NCBI GenBank assembly: GCA_002454815.1
Contig: DKJL01000001.1
Coordinates: forward strand, 25,032-72,624
DNA: 47,593 bases
Reading direction: 5' to 3'
Source: Flavobacteriales bacterium UBA6693
GTDB lineage: Bacteria > Bacteroidota > Bacteroidia > Flavobacteriales > Weeksellaceae
The translations under genes and the position numbers were made by a program. The stretch's first letter is position 1. Each line of letters begins with the position of its first letter. Positions 1 through 7,194 of this stretch are shown here, piece after piece. The notes below the pieces were generated by a model that saw nothing but the letters and a program-made list of their open reading frames with translations, was not told where the DNA came from and did not search any database.

Positions 1-378
1 CGCGCGGCCCAGTGCGGAATTCCCGCTTTCTATACACCCGCCGGCTACGGAACCGAAGTCGCCGAGGGCAAAGAAGTAAAAGAGTTCGACGGCAAAATGC
101 ACATCCTGGAACACGCTTTCAAAGCAGAGTATTCCATCGTAAAAGCCTGGAAGGGCGACCACGCTGGAAACCTCATCTTCAAAGGAACTGCACGAAATTT
201 CAACGCACCGATGGCAGGCGCCGGAAAAATCACGATCGCGGAAGTTGAAGAACTCGTAGAACCGGGCGAATTGGACCCGAATCAGATCCACATTCCCGGC
301 ATTATGGTACAGCGGATTTTCCAGGGAGAAAAATTTGAAAAAAGAATCGAGCAGCGCACCGTTCGTCAGCGCGACTAG
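1..378 (+). CDS. scoA: 3-oxoacid CoA-transferase subunit A (5'-truncated by window)
   Basis: The C-terminal about 125 residues of the alpha subunit of succinyl-CoA:3-ketoacid CoA-transferase, which moves CoA from succinyl-CoA to acetoacetate. Frame 1 is open from the first base and stops with TAG at 376-378. Recognisable family text includes FYTPAGYGTEV near the window edge, NLIFKGTARNFN and the C-terminal IHIPGIMVQRIF. The first Met visible in the frame, at base 97, is internal, because homologous sequence continues upstream of it. The beta subunit follows 87 bases downstream on the same strand, which supports a two-subunit bacterial enzyme. The start lies outside the window. Confidence 0.93.
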   Translation, partial: RAAQCGIPAFYTPAGYGTEVAEGKEVKEFDGKMHILEHAFKAEYSIVKAWKGDHAGNLIFKGTARNFNAPMAGAGKITIAEVEELVEPGELDPNQIHIPGIMVQRIFQGEKFEKRIEQRTVRQRD

Positions 379-465
379 AAAGAAAAGTTAACTGGTTTTC
401 GTGTAACGTTGCCAAAATTTTAAAACAAAAAAATTCACCCTGCTGGTGAAGTAATAATAGTTATT

Positions 466-1119
466 ATGCTTACAAAAGAACAAATCGCACAGCGCATATC
501 GAAAGAAGTGAAAGATGGTTATTACGTCAATCTTGGTATCGGTATTCCAACTTTGGTGGCCAATTTTGTTTCGCCGGATCTCTCCGTGGAATTTCAGAGT
601 GAAAACGGCGTCTTGGGGATGGGCCCTTTTCCGTATGAAGGTCAGGAAGATCCAGACCTTATTAATGCCGGCAAACAGACGATCACCACTTTGCCAGGAG
701 CGTCGTTCTTCGATTCAGCATTCAGCTTCGGCATGATTCGCAGTCAAAAAGTTGATCTCACCATTTTGGGTGCCATGGAAGTTTCACAAAACGGTGACAT
801 TGCCAACTGGAAAATTCCGGGTAAAATGGTGAAAGGAATGGGCGGCGCGATGGATCTAGTGGCTTCAGCCGAGAACATTATCGTAGCGATGATGCACGTG
901 AACAAAGCGGGCGAAAGTAAAATTCTGAAGAAATGCACACTTCCGCTGACCGGCGTGGAATGCGTAAAAAAAGTCGTCACGGAAATGGCAGTGCTTGAAG
1001 TGACTCCTAATGGTTTCAAACTTCTGGAACGGGCACCAGGTGTTTCTGTAGAAGAAATTGAGAAAGCCACCGAAGCCGATTTAATAATCGAAGGAGAAAT
1101 TCCTGAAATGCAATTTTAA
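466..1119 (+). CDS. scoB: 3-oxoacid CoA-transferase subunit B
   Basis: Beta subunit of succinyl-CoA:3-ketoacid CoA-transferase, 217 residues, the usual length. The SENG motif at residues 45-48 contains Glu46, the catalytic glutamate that forms the enzyme-CoA thioester in this family. It is followed by GVLGMGPFP, and GKMVKGMGGAMDLV is typical family text. It forms an operon with scoA. A strong hairpin terminator follows the stop codon. The complex is cytoplasmic and takes part in ketone-body or branched-chain acid degradation. An acyl-CoA dehydrogenase gene of the same general metabolism (hbd-like, 27.9-28.8 kb) is far away and not linked. Confidence 0.95.
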   Translation: MLTKEQIAQRISKEVKDGYYVNLGIGIPTLVANFVSPDLSVEFQSENGVLGMGPFPYEGQEDPDLINAGKQTITTLPGASFFDSAFSFGMIRSQKVDLTILGAMEVSQNGDIANWKIPGKMVKGMGGAMDLVASAENIIVAMMHVNKAGESKILKKCTLPLTGVECVKKVVTEMAVLEVTPNGFKLLERAPGVSVEEIEKATEADLIIEGEIPEMQF

Positions 1120-1128
1120 AAATTTTAA

Positions 1129-1163
1129 AAAAAATCCTTTTCGTACTGAAAAGGATTTTTTGT
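1129..1163. terminator. bidirectional rho-independent terminator
   Basis: Inverted repeat AAAATCCTTTT / AAAAGGATTTTT (1131-1141 and 1149-1160) with a 7-base loop. A T run lies on the right and an A run on the left. It sits between convergent genes, so it can end scoAB on the plus strand and the hydrolase gene on the minus strand. Confidence 0.85.
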
Positions 1164-1169
1164 TTTGCA

Positions 1170-1913
1170 CTATTTCAGTATTTCCTGCAGAAACATCAGC
1201 GTATGTTTCCAGGCACGTTTCGCCATTGTCGGATTATAATCCGCGGATGCGGGATCAGTAAACGTGTGTTTGGAATTAGAGTAAGTGATAATCTGCCAAT
1301 CCGCTTTTCCGGAATTCATCTCATCAATGAGCAAATTGTAATCATGTGTGCTGACACTTTCATCATCTGCCGGATGTTCAACTAAAATCTTAGCGGAAAA
1401 CGCGCCATTCTGTCGTGCGGCATCTTTTCGCAAACCACCGTGGATAGACACGACGCCCACAACCGGCAAATTGCCGCGTGCAGCTTCCAGCGCACCGGTG
1501 CCGCCAAAACAATAGCCGATTACTGCGATTTTTTGGGGGTTCGCTCCCTTCTTTTTCAGTTCTTCCAATGCCAGCGAAATTCTTCGCTGGTATTCCATGT
1601 AATTATTTTTATAAAAAGTTGCAACTTTTGCAGCACTTGCATTGTCGTTCGGGATGTTTCCTTCACCATAAATATCGGCAACGAAAACAATGTATCCTTC
1701 TTTTTCAAGTTCCGTCGCGGCAGTTTTGGCTTCTGCATCGATGCCTTTCCAGGCGGGCAATATCAGAACGCCGGGTACATTTTTACCGGCGTTTCCGGTT
1801 ACGAGACCGTTTAATATTTGTGCGCCATCCCGGTAAGCTACCGGCGAAAGTTTCTGACTGTAGTGCTGAACTGAACTCATAAATAAAGTAATTAGTAGTA
1901 GTGACCGTATCAT
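1170..1913 (-). CDS. secreted dienelactone hydrolase family protein
   Basis: An alpha/beta hydrolase of the dienelactone hydrolase family, 247 residues. The first about 19 residues (MIRSLLLITLF...) form a signal peptide, so it acts outside the cytoplasm. The nucleophile motif GYCFGG carries Cys135, as in true dienelactone hydrolases. An Asp (183 or 184, in PADDES) and His216 (SKHTF) complete a plausible triad. The substrate cannot be told from sequence: relatives hydrolyse lactones or esters, and many are uncharacterised. It is convergent with scoB and divergent from the cupin gene, which starts 93 bases away. A weak -7-like element (TATCTTTA on the minus strand) lies at 1933-1940. Confidence 0.88.
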   Translation of the reverse strand: MIRSLLLITLFMSSVQHYSQKLSPVAYRDGAQILNGLVTGNAGKNVPGVLILPAWKGIDAEAKTAATELEKEGYIVFVADIYGEGNIPNDNASAAKVATFYKNNYMEYQRRISLALEELKKKGANPQKIAVIGYCFGGTGALEAARGNLPVVGVVSIHGGLRKDAARQNGAFSAKILVEHPADDESVSTHDYNLLIDEMNSGKADWQIITYSNSKHTFTDPASADYNPTMAKRAWKHTLMFLQEILK

Positions 1914-2006
1914 GGGTGTGCTTTTGGTTTTTTAAAGATAGTAAATGGAGGGCTTCCGAAATAAATAAATAGTTGTAATTTAGTTTTCAATCCAAAAAAA
2001 GAATTT

Positions 2007-2375
2007 ATGGCAAAATATAAAGTTCAAAAATCACCTTTTACGGTGCCTACTTCCGATGGGAAGCTCATCGAAGAAATTTGGGGGCACTCAACGGGAAATT
2101 CCGATATTTCAATTGCGCATATGGTGGCACCGCCTGGCTGGAGCGAGCCTCATCAAACGCCGGAATTTGATGAATATACTTACCTTATCAAAGGACGGAA
2201 ACTGTTTGATATCGACGGTGAAAGCATAGTATTGGAAGCAGGCGAAAGTATTAAAATAGAAAAAGGCGCACGCGTGCGTTATAGTAATCCCTTTGAAGAG
2301 CCTTGCGAGTATATCTCGGTTTGCCTGCCGGCTTTCTCTGTAGATTTGGTTAACAGAGAATCAGAAGATATTTGA
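2007..2375 (+). CDS. cupin domain protein
   Basis: A small single-domain cupin of 122 residues. Cupin motif 1 is visible as GWSEPHQTPEFDEYTYLIKG with His49 and Glu56, and motif 2 as GESIKIEKGARVRYSNP. The beta-barrel probably binds one metal ion, but the second motif-1 histidine is replaced, so catalysis is uncertain. The substrate is unknown. No signal peptide is visible, so it is probably cytoplasmic. It is monocistronic: divergent from the hydrolase and convergent with the nuclease-like gene 19 bases downstream. Confidence 0.85.
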   Translation: MAKYKVQKSPFTVPTSDGKLIEEIWGHSTGNSDISIAHMVAPPGWSEPHQTPEFDEYTYLIKGRKLFDIDGESIVLEAGESIKIEKGARVRYSNPFEEPCEYISVCLPAFSVDLVNRESEDI

Positions 2376-2394
2376 TGTCTCACCTTTCTAGCGT

Positions 2395-2829
2395 TTACAC
2401 TTTATCTTCGTAAAAGACATAACCTTCAGCGGTTTGCTTTGCAAAAATATGTTGCAAACCGTTACTCAGGATGATTTCTTCCGCAACTAATATGGAATTG
2501 TAGCGGGCAGTTTGCTCAAAGGTTTTTGGCGTAAGCTTTATGTGAGGTGCCTTACATTCTACCAGTATTTTCGCCACGGTTTTTTCGGTGATGAGCAAAT
2601 CGACGCGCTTGTTGGTGCGGTGCAGTACAATCTTTTTTTCCAGTAGGAGCGCTGAGAGATTTCTACCCTGAACATAGTGGTAATAATGGACCCAGTGCTG
2701 CCGAACCCACTCTTCCGGCGTCAGCACCAGCCACGTTTTCCGCACAAGATCATAAATAAAAAACTTACCTTTGTCTGCCCTGATTTCAAAATTAAACGTG
2801 TCGCTAAAGTTCAGTTTCGGCAGCTCCAT
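2395..2829 (-). CDS. type I restriction enzyme R-like N-terminal domain protein (PD-(D/E)xK fold)
   Basis: A stand-alone 144-residue protein of the HsdR_N_2 type. The nuclease-like core reads RVDLLI (Asp77), then ILVECKAP (Glu91-x-Lys93), which is the PD-(D/E)xK arrangement. No helicase or methylase genes are nearby, so it is not part of a restriction system. In Bacteroidota such proteins are commonly encoded next to holA. Its ATG (2827-2829) is separated from the divergent holA ATG by two bases, so each gene's ribosome-binding region lies inside the other's coding sequence. The function is unknown: it may bind or cut DNA, or it may be an inactive scaffold. Confidence 0.85.
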   Translation of the reverse strand: MELPKLNFSDTFNFEIRADKGKFFIYDLVRKTWLVLTPEEWVRQHWVHYYHYVQGRNLSALLLEKKIVLHRTNKRVDLLITEKTVAKILVECKAPHIKLTPKTFEQTARYNSILVAEEIILSNGLQHIFAKQTAEGYVFYEDKV

Positions 2830-2831
2830 TT

Positions 2832-3869
2832 ATGAAAGAATTAGATTTAATCCTCAAAAATATCAAAAATAAAGAGCTTCTGCCGATTTATTTTTTTCAG
2901 GGCGACGAGCCTTATTTTATTGACGCTGCGCTTAAGGCATTCGAAAACGGAGTTTTAAGTGAAGAAGAGAAAGCGTTTGATCAAACGGTGGTGTATGGTA
3001 AAGAAACGACGTACACTGATGTTCTTTCCCTAGCAAGACAATTTCCCATGATGGGTTCCCGACAGGTAATTATCCTGAAAGAAGCGCAGGACATTGTTAT
3101 GACGGACAACGATGCGACAGCACTAAAACTGTACACAGAAAATCCGCCCGAGACGACGCTGCTGGTGGTTGGCCATAAATACAAAAAAATCGATGCCCGC
3201 AAAGCTTTCGTGAAAAATCTTTCGCAGAAAAAAATGCTTTTTGTGAGCATCAAACTGCGGGATTATGAAGTGCCGCGCTGGATCGAACAGCAGCTGAAAA
3301 AAAATGGTCTTCAGGCCAAGCCAAGTGTGGTGGAATTGCTGGCACAATATCTGGGTACGGATCTTTCCCGTATTGTAAATGAACTGCAAAAGCTGAAGTT
3401 GATCCTGAAAGATGGCTCGGTGCTGGACGAGAAAATCATTGAAACTCATATCGGGATCAGCAAAGATTTTAATGTTTTCGAACTGATCAGAGCTTTAGGA
3501 ACAAAAGACGAGGCGGGCGCTTTTCGTATTGCACATTTTATCGGTAAGACGCCGAAGAACAATCCTTTTCCGATGATGATGATGAGTTTGTACAACTTCT
3601 TTTCAAATCTCATCATGTATCATACGATGGCCGGGCAGTCTCCGCAAGTTCTTGCATCGACTTTATCCGTTAACCAGTATTTTCTTAAAGATTACGCCGC
3701 TGCAGCGCGTATGTACAATCTAAAACACTGCACGCGCGTGATTTCGGTGCTTCGGGAAATTGACCTGAAATTTAAGGGTCTGGGTGCTGTGAATATGACC
3801 GAAGAAGAACTGCTGAAAGAGATGGTGTACAAAATCCTGCATATCAACGCGTATAAGGTGGCGACCTGA
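2832..3869 (+). CDS. holA: DNA polymerase III subunit delta
   Basis: Clamp-loader delta subunit, 345 residues, the normal length. It opens the beta clamp (dnaN, at 23.3 kb) during loading at the replication fork. The N-terminus (LLPIYFFQGDEPYFIDAAL), LARQFPMMGSRQVIIL and the C-terminal collar region are typical of the flavobacterial protein. The ATG at 2832 is the only good start: the opposite-strand gene begins two bases upstream, so no separate leader exists unless the transcript starts inside that gene. Confident by family resemblance. Confidence 0.93.
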   Translation: MKELDLILKNIKNKELLPIYFFQGDEPYFIDAALKAFENGVLSEEEKAFDQTVVYGKETTYTDVLSLARQFPMMGSRQVIILKEAQDIVMTDNDATALKLYTENPPETTLLVVGHKYKKIDARKAFVKNLSQKKMLFVSIKLRDYEVPRWIEQQLKKNGLQAKPSVVELLAQYLGTDLSRIVNELQKLKLILKDGSVLDEKIIETHIGISKDFNVFELIRALGTKDEAGAFRIAHFIGKTPKNNPFPMMMMSLYNFFSNLIMYHTMAGQSPQVLASTLSVNQYFLKDYAAAARMYNLKHCTRVISVLREIDLKFKGLGAVNMTEEELLKEMVYKILHINAYKVAT

Positions 3870-3942
3870 TGATGTCCCGCAATCATTGAGGTGCCATTGT
3901 TTTACACAAACGCACAAATTAAATCTTTAGCGTTTAAAAAAA

Positions 3943-4027
3943 ATTGCATTTCTTACCTCTGTTGCTTTTGTCGAGATTGGCAAGAATATTCACTATCGAC
4001 AAAATTCATCGCTGAAATATTCGGTAA
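3943..4027. repeat. dispersed intergenic repeat, copy A (permuted and interrupted)
   Basis: This stretch shares four short blocks with the intergenic region at 5767-5817: TGCATTTCT (3945-3953), TTTGTCGAGATT (3967-3978), TATTCACTAT (3987-3996) and TTCGGTAA (4020-4027). Here the blocks are spread out, and their order is a cyclic permutation of copy B. It also contains the inverted repeat TTTTGTCGA / TCGACAAAA (3966-3974 and 3996-4004). It lies upstream of trxB, with no gene in it. Confidence 0.55.
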
Positions 4028-4078
4028 GCCAAAATAAATCCCGATTTTTGGCGTCTAATCTATTTTTAAAATATTATA

Positions 4079-5023
4079 ATGGAAGATCATATTCTGGATT
4101 GCGTCATCGTTGGTTCCGGTCCGTCCGGCTTTACTGCTGCTATTTACGCCGCACGCGCGGATTTAAAACCTGAATTATACACCGGGCTGGAGCCGGGCGG
4201 TCAGCTAACGACGACCACCGAGGTCGATAATTTCCCAGGCTATCCCGACGGTGTAACCGGTCCTCAGATGATGATGGATTTGCAGAAACAGGCGGAACGG
4301 TTCGATACCAAAATCCATTACGAACTGGTCACCAAAGCCGAATTTGCTAAAGAAGTTGGCGGTGTGCACAAATTGTGGGCTGGCCAAAAGGAAATTCAGG
4401 CGCGCGCCGTGATCATCTCCACCGGTGCGACCGCAAAATATCTGGGTCTTGATGATGAGAAAAAGTACGCCGGCGGCGGAGTATCTGCCTGCGCGACCTG
4501 TGACGGATTTTTCTACAAAGGTCAGGACGTGGTTGTAGTAGGAGCGGGAGACACGGCTGCAGAAGAAGCAACTTATCTGGCAAAACTTTGTCGTAAAGTG
4601 ACAATTTTAGTTCGGAAAGATTTCTTTCGCGCTTCAAAAGCGATGATTCACCGCGTGAACAATACACCAAATATTGAAGTCAAATTCAACCATGAACTCA
4701 TTGGAATCGAAGGCGAAAATTTTCTTGTTGAGCGCGCCGTCGTGATTAATAACCAAACGCAGGAAGTTTCCAGAATCGATGTTCAAGGCGTTTTCATTGC
4801 CATCGGTCATAAACCCAATACCGACGTTTTTGCAGGCCAAATTGACCTTGACGAAAATGGCTACATCATTACACAACACGATACGACCAAAACCAACCTG
4901 CCTGGTGTTTTTGCCGCCGGTGACGTGCAGGATCATATTTACCGACAGGCGATCACTGCAGCGGGAAGTGGGTGCATGGCAGCGATGGATGCGGAAAAAT
5001 ACCTCAGCGAGCTGGAAGGATAA
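4079..5023 (+). CDS. trxB: thioredoxin-disulfide reductase
   Basis: An NADPH- and FAD-dependent reductase that keeps thioredoxin reduced, 314 residues, cytoplasmic. The FAD-binding GSGPSGFTAAIYAARA is at residues 12-27, the redox-active CATC at 138-141 and the NADPH-binding GAGDTAAEEATYLAK near 155-169. The C-terminal FAD motif is GVFAAGDVQD. All catalytic parts are present. The leader (3870-4078) contains the repeat and inverted repeat noted separately. The crcB gene follows 28 bases downstream, so the two are probably co-transcribed. Confidence 0.97.
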   Translation: MEDHILDCVIVGSGPSGFTAAIYAARADLKPELYTGLEPGGQLTTTTEVDNFPGYPDGVTGPQMMMDLQKQAERFDTKIHYELVTKAEFAKEVGGVHKLWAGQKEIQARAVIISTGATAKYLGLDDEKKYAGGGVSACATCDGFFYKGQDVVVVGAGDTAAEEATYLAKLCRKVTILVRKDFFRASKAMIHRVNNTPNIEVKFNHELIGIEGENFLVERAVVINNQTQEVSRIDVQGVFIAIGHKPNTDVFAGQIDLDENGYIITQHDTTKTNLPGVFAAGDVQDHIYRQAITAAGSGCMAAMDAEKYLSELEG

Positions 5024-5051
5024 GTATTTTCCGATTCATGTCGGAGGCATT

Positions 5052-5423
5052 ATGAAGCATTTAGTTTATATATTTATCGGCGGCGGCCTAGGAAGCATTC
5101 TGCGGTACGGGGTTTCGGCGGCAAGCGCCAAAGCCTTTCCAGCCGGTTCTTTTCCGTATGGAACCTTTATCGTTAATATTGCCGGCTGCCTGCTGATCGG
5201 CTTGCTGAGTTCTGCTTTCTTAAAATCTGACAGCAATCTGAAGTTCTTGCTTATCACAGGTTTTTGTGGCGGTTTCACGACCTTTTCCACATTTTCTTCG
5301 GAGAACTATTCCCTGTGGCAAAATGGGCAATACGGGCTGCTTTTGCTGTACATTTCTGCAAGTGTTTTACTTGGTTTAATCGCTGTTTTCGCTGGTTTGA
5401 CTGTCGCTAAAAATATTTTTTAG
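5052..5423 (+). CDS. crcB: fluoride efflux channel CrcB/Fluc
   Basis: A small membrane protein of 123 residues with four hydrophobic segments. It matches the Fluc family: GGGLGSILRYGVS at the N-terminus, FIVNIAGCLLIGLL (the conserved Asn) and GFCGGFTTFSTFSSE, the signature pore segment. It forms dual-topology dimers that export fluoride. The reading frame is open further upstream inside trxB, but the ATG at 5052 matches the family N-terminus and has an unusually good GGAGG at 5043-5047. No fluoride riboswitch can exist in the 28-base gap. It probably depends on the trxB transcript. Confidence 0.93.
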   Translation: MKHLVYIFIGGGLGSILRYGVSAASAKAFPAGSFPYGTFIVNIAGCLLIGLLSSAFLKSDSNLKFLLITGFCGGFTTFSTFSSENYSLWQNGQYGLLLLYISASVLLGLIAVFAGLTVAKNIF

Positions 5424-5462
5424 TTTGATAGTGAACCGGTTAAATGTTTTTTAATGAAAACA

Positions 5463-5494
5463 TTTGGTAAGTCTTGAAAAGCGTTTTATATTTG
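5463..5494 (+). promoter_or_regulatory. Bacteroidota-type promoter of tRNA-Ser
   Basis: TTTG at 5463-5466, a 20-base spacer, then TATATTTG at 5487-5494. This is a full match to the flavobacterial TTTG / TAnnTTTG pattern. Transcription should start about 5 bases later, some 25 bases before the mature tRNA. The -33 box overlaps the right arm of a small hairpin (AAATGTTTT 5442-5450, AAAACATTT 5457-5465). Confidence 0.75.
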
Positions 5495-5524
5495 CACCAC
5501 TGAAAATGAGCGATCATTTTCGTT

Positions 5525-5609
5525 GGAGAGATGGCAGAGTGGTCGATTGCGGTAGTCTTGAAAACTATTGACTGTAACAGGTCCGGGGGTTCGAATCCCT
5601 CTCTCTCCG
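5525..5609 (+). tRNA. tRNA-Ser(TGA)
   Basis: A class II tRNA of about 85 bases. The acceptor arms are GGAGAGA (5525-5531) and TCTCTCC (5602-5608), with discriminator G. The anticodon stem GTAGT/ACTAT encloses the loop CTTGAAA with anticodon TGA. A long variable arm and a T loop with GGTTCGAATCC follow. The 3' CCA is not encoded. Single gene with its own promoter upstream and terminator downstream. Confidence 0.96.
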
Positions 5610-5633
5610 CAGCGGACATTACCGATTACATCA

Positions 5634-5670
5634 AGCCCTTTAAAACTCAGGTTTTAAAGGGTTTTTGTTT
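5634..5670 (+). terminator. rho-independent terminator after tRNA-Ser
   Basis: Perfect inverted repeat CCCTTTAAAAC / GTTTTAAAGGG (5636-5646 and 5651-5661) with the loop TCAG, followed by a T-rich run. Confidence 0.85.
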
Positions 5671-5766
5671 TTTGGATCAGCAGATAAAAACCAGATAAAC
5701 ATCAACAAACCGTTAAACTCTAAGTTAAGCCCAGCTTTTTTTATCTTGGGTGTAGCAAAGAAAACG

Positions 5767-5817
5767 TATTCGCTATGTCAAATTTTCGGTAAAACTGCAT
5801 TTCTGTTTGTCGAGATT
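5767..5817. repeat. dispersed intergenic repeat, copy B (compact)
   Basis: A compact 51-base element containing TATTCGCTAT (5767-5776), TTCGGTAA (5785-5792), TGCATTTCT (5796-5804) and TTTGTCGAGATT (5806-5817). The same blocks occur in permuted order at 3945-4027. Confidence 0.55.
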
Positions 5818-5853
5818 TTGTTAAGCTGCATCATTAATTTTTGGGCATCCGGT

Positions 5854-5990
5854 GCGCCCCAACCATTAGCGCGCGTAGGGCGCCCCGTCGGGCTATCCGC
5901 TTATAGTCCTCGCCGCGGAAAATAGGATCGAAGTCCCAATGTAGTTTTCAGCCGCGGCTGTGGGCTATCCGCTGCTATCCCTATGCCGGA
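5854..5990. repeat. GC-rich flavobacterial-type intergenic repeat element
   Basis: A GC-rich patch in an AT-rich spacer. GGGCTATCCGCT occurs twice (5890-5901 and 5962-5973), each copy followed by a 'TATNNYCCT'-like stretch. GCCGCGG also occurs twice (5911-5917 and 5951-5957). The text GGGCGCCCCGTCGGGCTATCCGC resembles repeats I recall between genes in many Chryseobacterium-type genomes. That recollection has not been checked against a database. Confidence 0.5.
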
Positions 5991-6155
5991 ACGCGCAGCA
6001 AAAATGCTCCGAAGGGAAAAGTAAGCGAAAGTCTTTCTGCTCAAAAGGTTAGCTTGGATCTCCAAAAAACGCAGAATGTACAGATTAAATACTTACCGGA
6101 ACAACAAGAATCCAGGGAATTATGAGTAATTTACGGCTGATAAAAAATAAACTTT

Positions 6156-6776
6156 ATGAACGTACCCGGTTTTACCTTGATCTCTGATTTTATCACCGCC
6201 GAACAGGAGTCCGCCTTAATCAATGAATTGGATCGCCAGCCGTGGTTAATAGATTATCAGCGAAAACTTCAATATTTTGGGTACCGAAACGAATTAGAAT
6301 CTCCATACGATTTAGTGGAATTCCCCTTGGCCTTTCCTCCTTTAATAAAAGAATTATCTGAAGAAATAATTCATCGGAAAATTATGGATCTGCAGCCCGA
6401 TCAGGTAATCATTAATGAATATTTGCCGGGACAGGGGATACGGCCGCATAAAGACCGCGATTACTTCGAGAATCAGATTTGCGGTGTTAATCTGGGCAGT
6501 GGCTGTGTGATGCGGTTTACCAAAGGAAAAGAAACTGTTGATTTCGAAGTTCCGCGCCGTTCCTTATATATCATGCAGGATGACGCCAGAAAAAAGTGGA
6601 ATCATTCCATTCCGCCCCGGAAAAAGGATGTCATCAACGGAGAGACTACAATGCGCGGGCGAAGAATTTCAGTTACCTACCGTAAAGTCAAGCAGAGTAG
6701 AGTAAAGGCCATAAACCCCGAAGGAAAAGTGGCTGAAATGCTGCAAGATTACTTCAACATTGAAGTGAAAAAATAG
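6156..6776 (+). CDS. AlkB-like 2-oxoglutarate/Fe(II) dioxygenase
   Basis: A 206-residue dioxygenase of the AlkB family, which oxidatively removes alkyl groups from damaged DNA or RNA bases. The iron ligands are His98 and Asp100 (RPHKDRD) and His150 (KKWNHSI). Arg169/Arg170 in GRRISVTYR bind 2-oxoglutarate. NEYLPGQGI just before the HxD is typical of the family. It is the short type related to the ALKBH/AlkB2-like group rather than to E. coli AlkB. No ada or alkA gene is adjacent. Whether it is a repair enzyme, an RNA demethylase or acts on protein cannot be decided from sequence alone. Confidence 0.88.
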   Translation: MNVPGFTLISDFITAEQESALINELDRQPWLIDYQRKLQYFGYRNELESPYDLVEFPLAFPPLIKELSEEIIHRKIMDLQPDQVIINEYLPGQGIRPHKDRDYFENQICGVNLGSGCVMRFTKGKETVDFEVPRRSLYIMQDDARKKWNHSIPPRKKDVINGETTMRGRRISVTYRKVKQSRVKAINPEGKVAEMLQDYFNIEVKK

Positions 6777-7194
6777 TTCGACTTGAGACGAATATTTTTT
6801 GCTGCCAATCGTGATCATTTTGAAATTATGAAACTCCAGCTTTCGAGTCCGAGGAATATTTTTCCTTGTGGCAACTTTTTTACTTCAGTTGAAAATAGCG
6901 CTTTTCACATACTTTAGATAATAGTATGCTAGAATTTTAAGTTATCGTGAAGAATTTTTAAAATTCGCGTGCTTTCGCAGATTCGGTTTTCGGTTGTGGT
7001 GATTAAAATAAAAAGATAGAAATCAACTTGTTAAACGTCTCTTAAATGTTGTTAAACATCGGTTAAACTCTTTTTTGTGTGTTATGCTCGGCATATCGTT
7101 TGCTTTTTTCTAAGTATGAGTTACTCCCTGATTTAAAGGTATTAGACTGTATAGGCAGGAGGTAATTTTTTCTAACCACAAAAAATTTATTATT
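6777..7194. other. 418-base leader region upstream of the KGG-protein gene
   Basis: No gene is visible. The region holds the phased TTAAAY array (7031-7068), a near-miss -7 element TATCGTTTG (7094-7102, with one base too many between TA and TTTG) and AGGAGG at 7157-7162. The last is 32 bases ahead of the start codon and so is too far away to act as a ribosome-binding site. The length of the leader suggests regulated transcription of the downstream gene. Confidence 0.6.
7031..7068. promoter_or_regulatory. four TTAAAY elements at helical spacing
   Basis: TTAAAC 7031-7036, TTAAAT 7042-7047, TTAAAC 7052-7057 and TTAAAC 7063-7068. Start-to-start distances are 11, 10 and 11 bases, about one helical turn each. 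Flanking bases are also partly shared (GTTAAAC three times). A direct-repeat array on one helix face suggests cooperative protein binding or an A-tract-like bend. Its function is inferred only. Confidence 0.5.

Larger units (their letters stand above)
5671..6155. other. gene-free region with repeats between tRNA-Ser and the alkB-like gene
   Basis: About 485 bases with no convincing gene. One frame is open over 5665-5925, but its translation looks like no protein family and crosses the repeats. The first part is AT-rich. From about 5854 to 5990 it is GC-rich, with repeated words. The last part (6001-6155) shows nothing I can name. The promoter of the alkB-like gene was not located. Confidence 0.6.

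Noticed and set aside
2395..2829. Restriction-modification system suggested by the HsdR-like domain
   Set aside because: No methylase, specificity or helicase gene nearby; the domain stands alone beside holA.
5024..5051. Fluoride riboswitch ahead of crcB
   Set aside because: The gap after trxB is 28 bases, too short for the element.
4779..5051. Longer 214-codon form of crcB starting inside trxB
   Set aside because: The upstream part is the trxB gene in another frame; the ATG at 5052 with GGAGG matches the Fluc N-terminus.
5665..5925. 86-codon open frame after tRNA-Ser
   Set aside because: It starts inside the terminator, crosses the intergenic repeats and resembles no protein.
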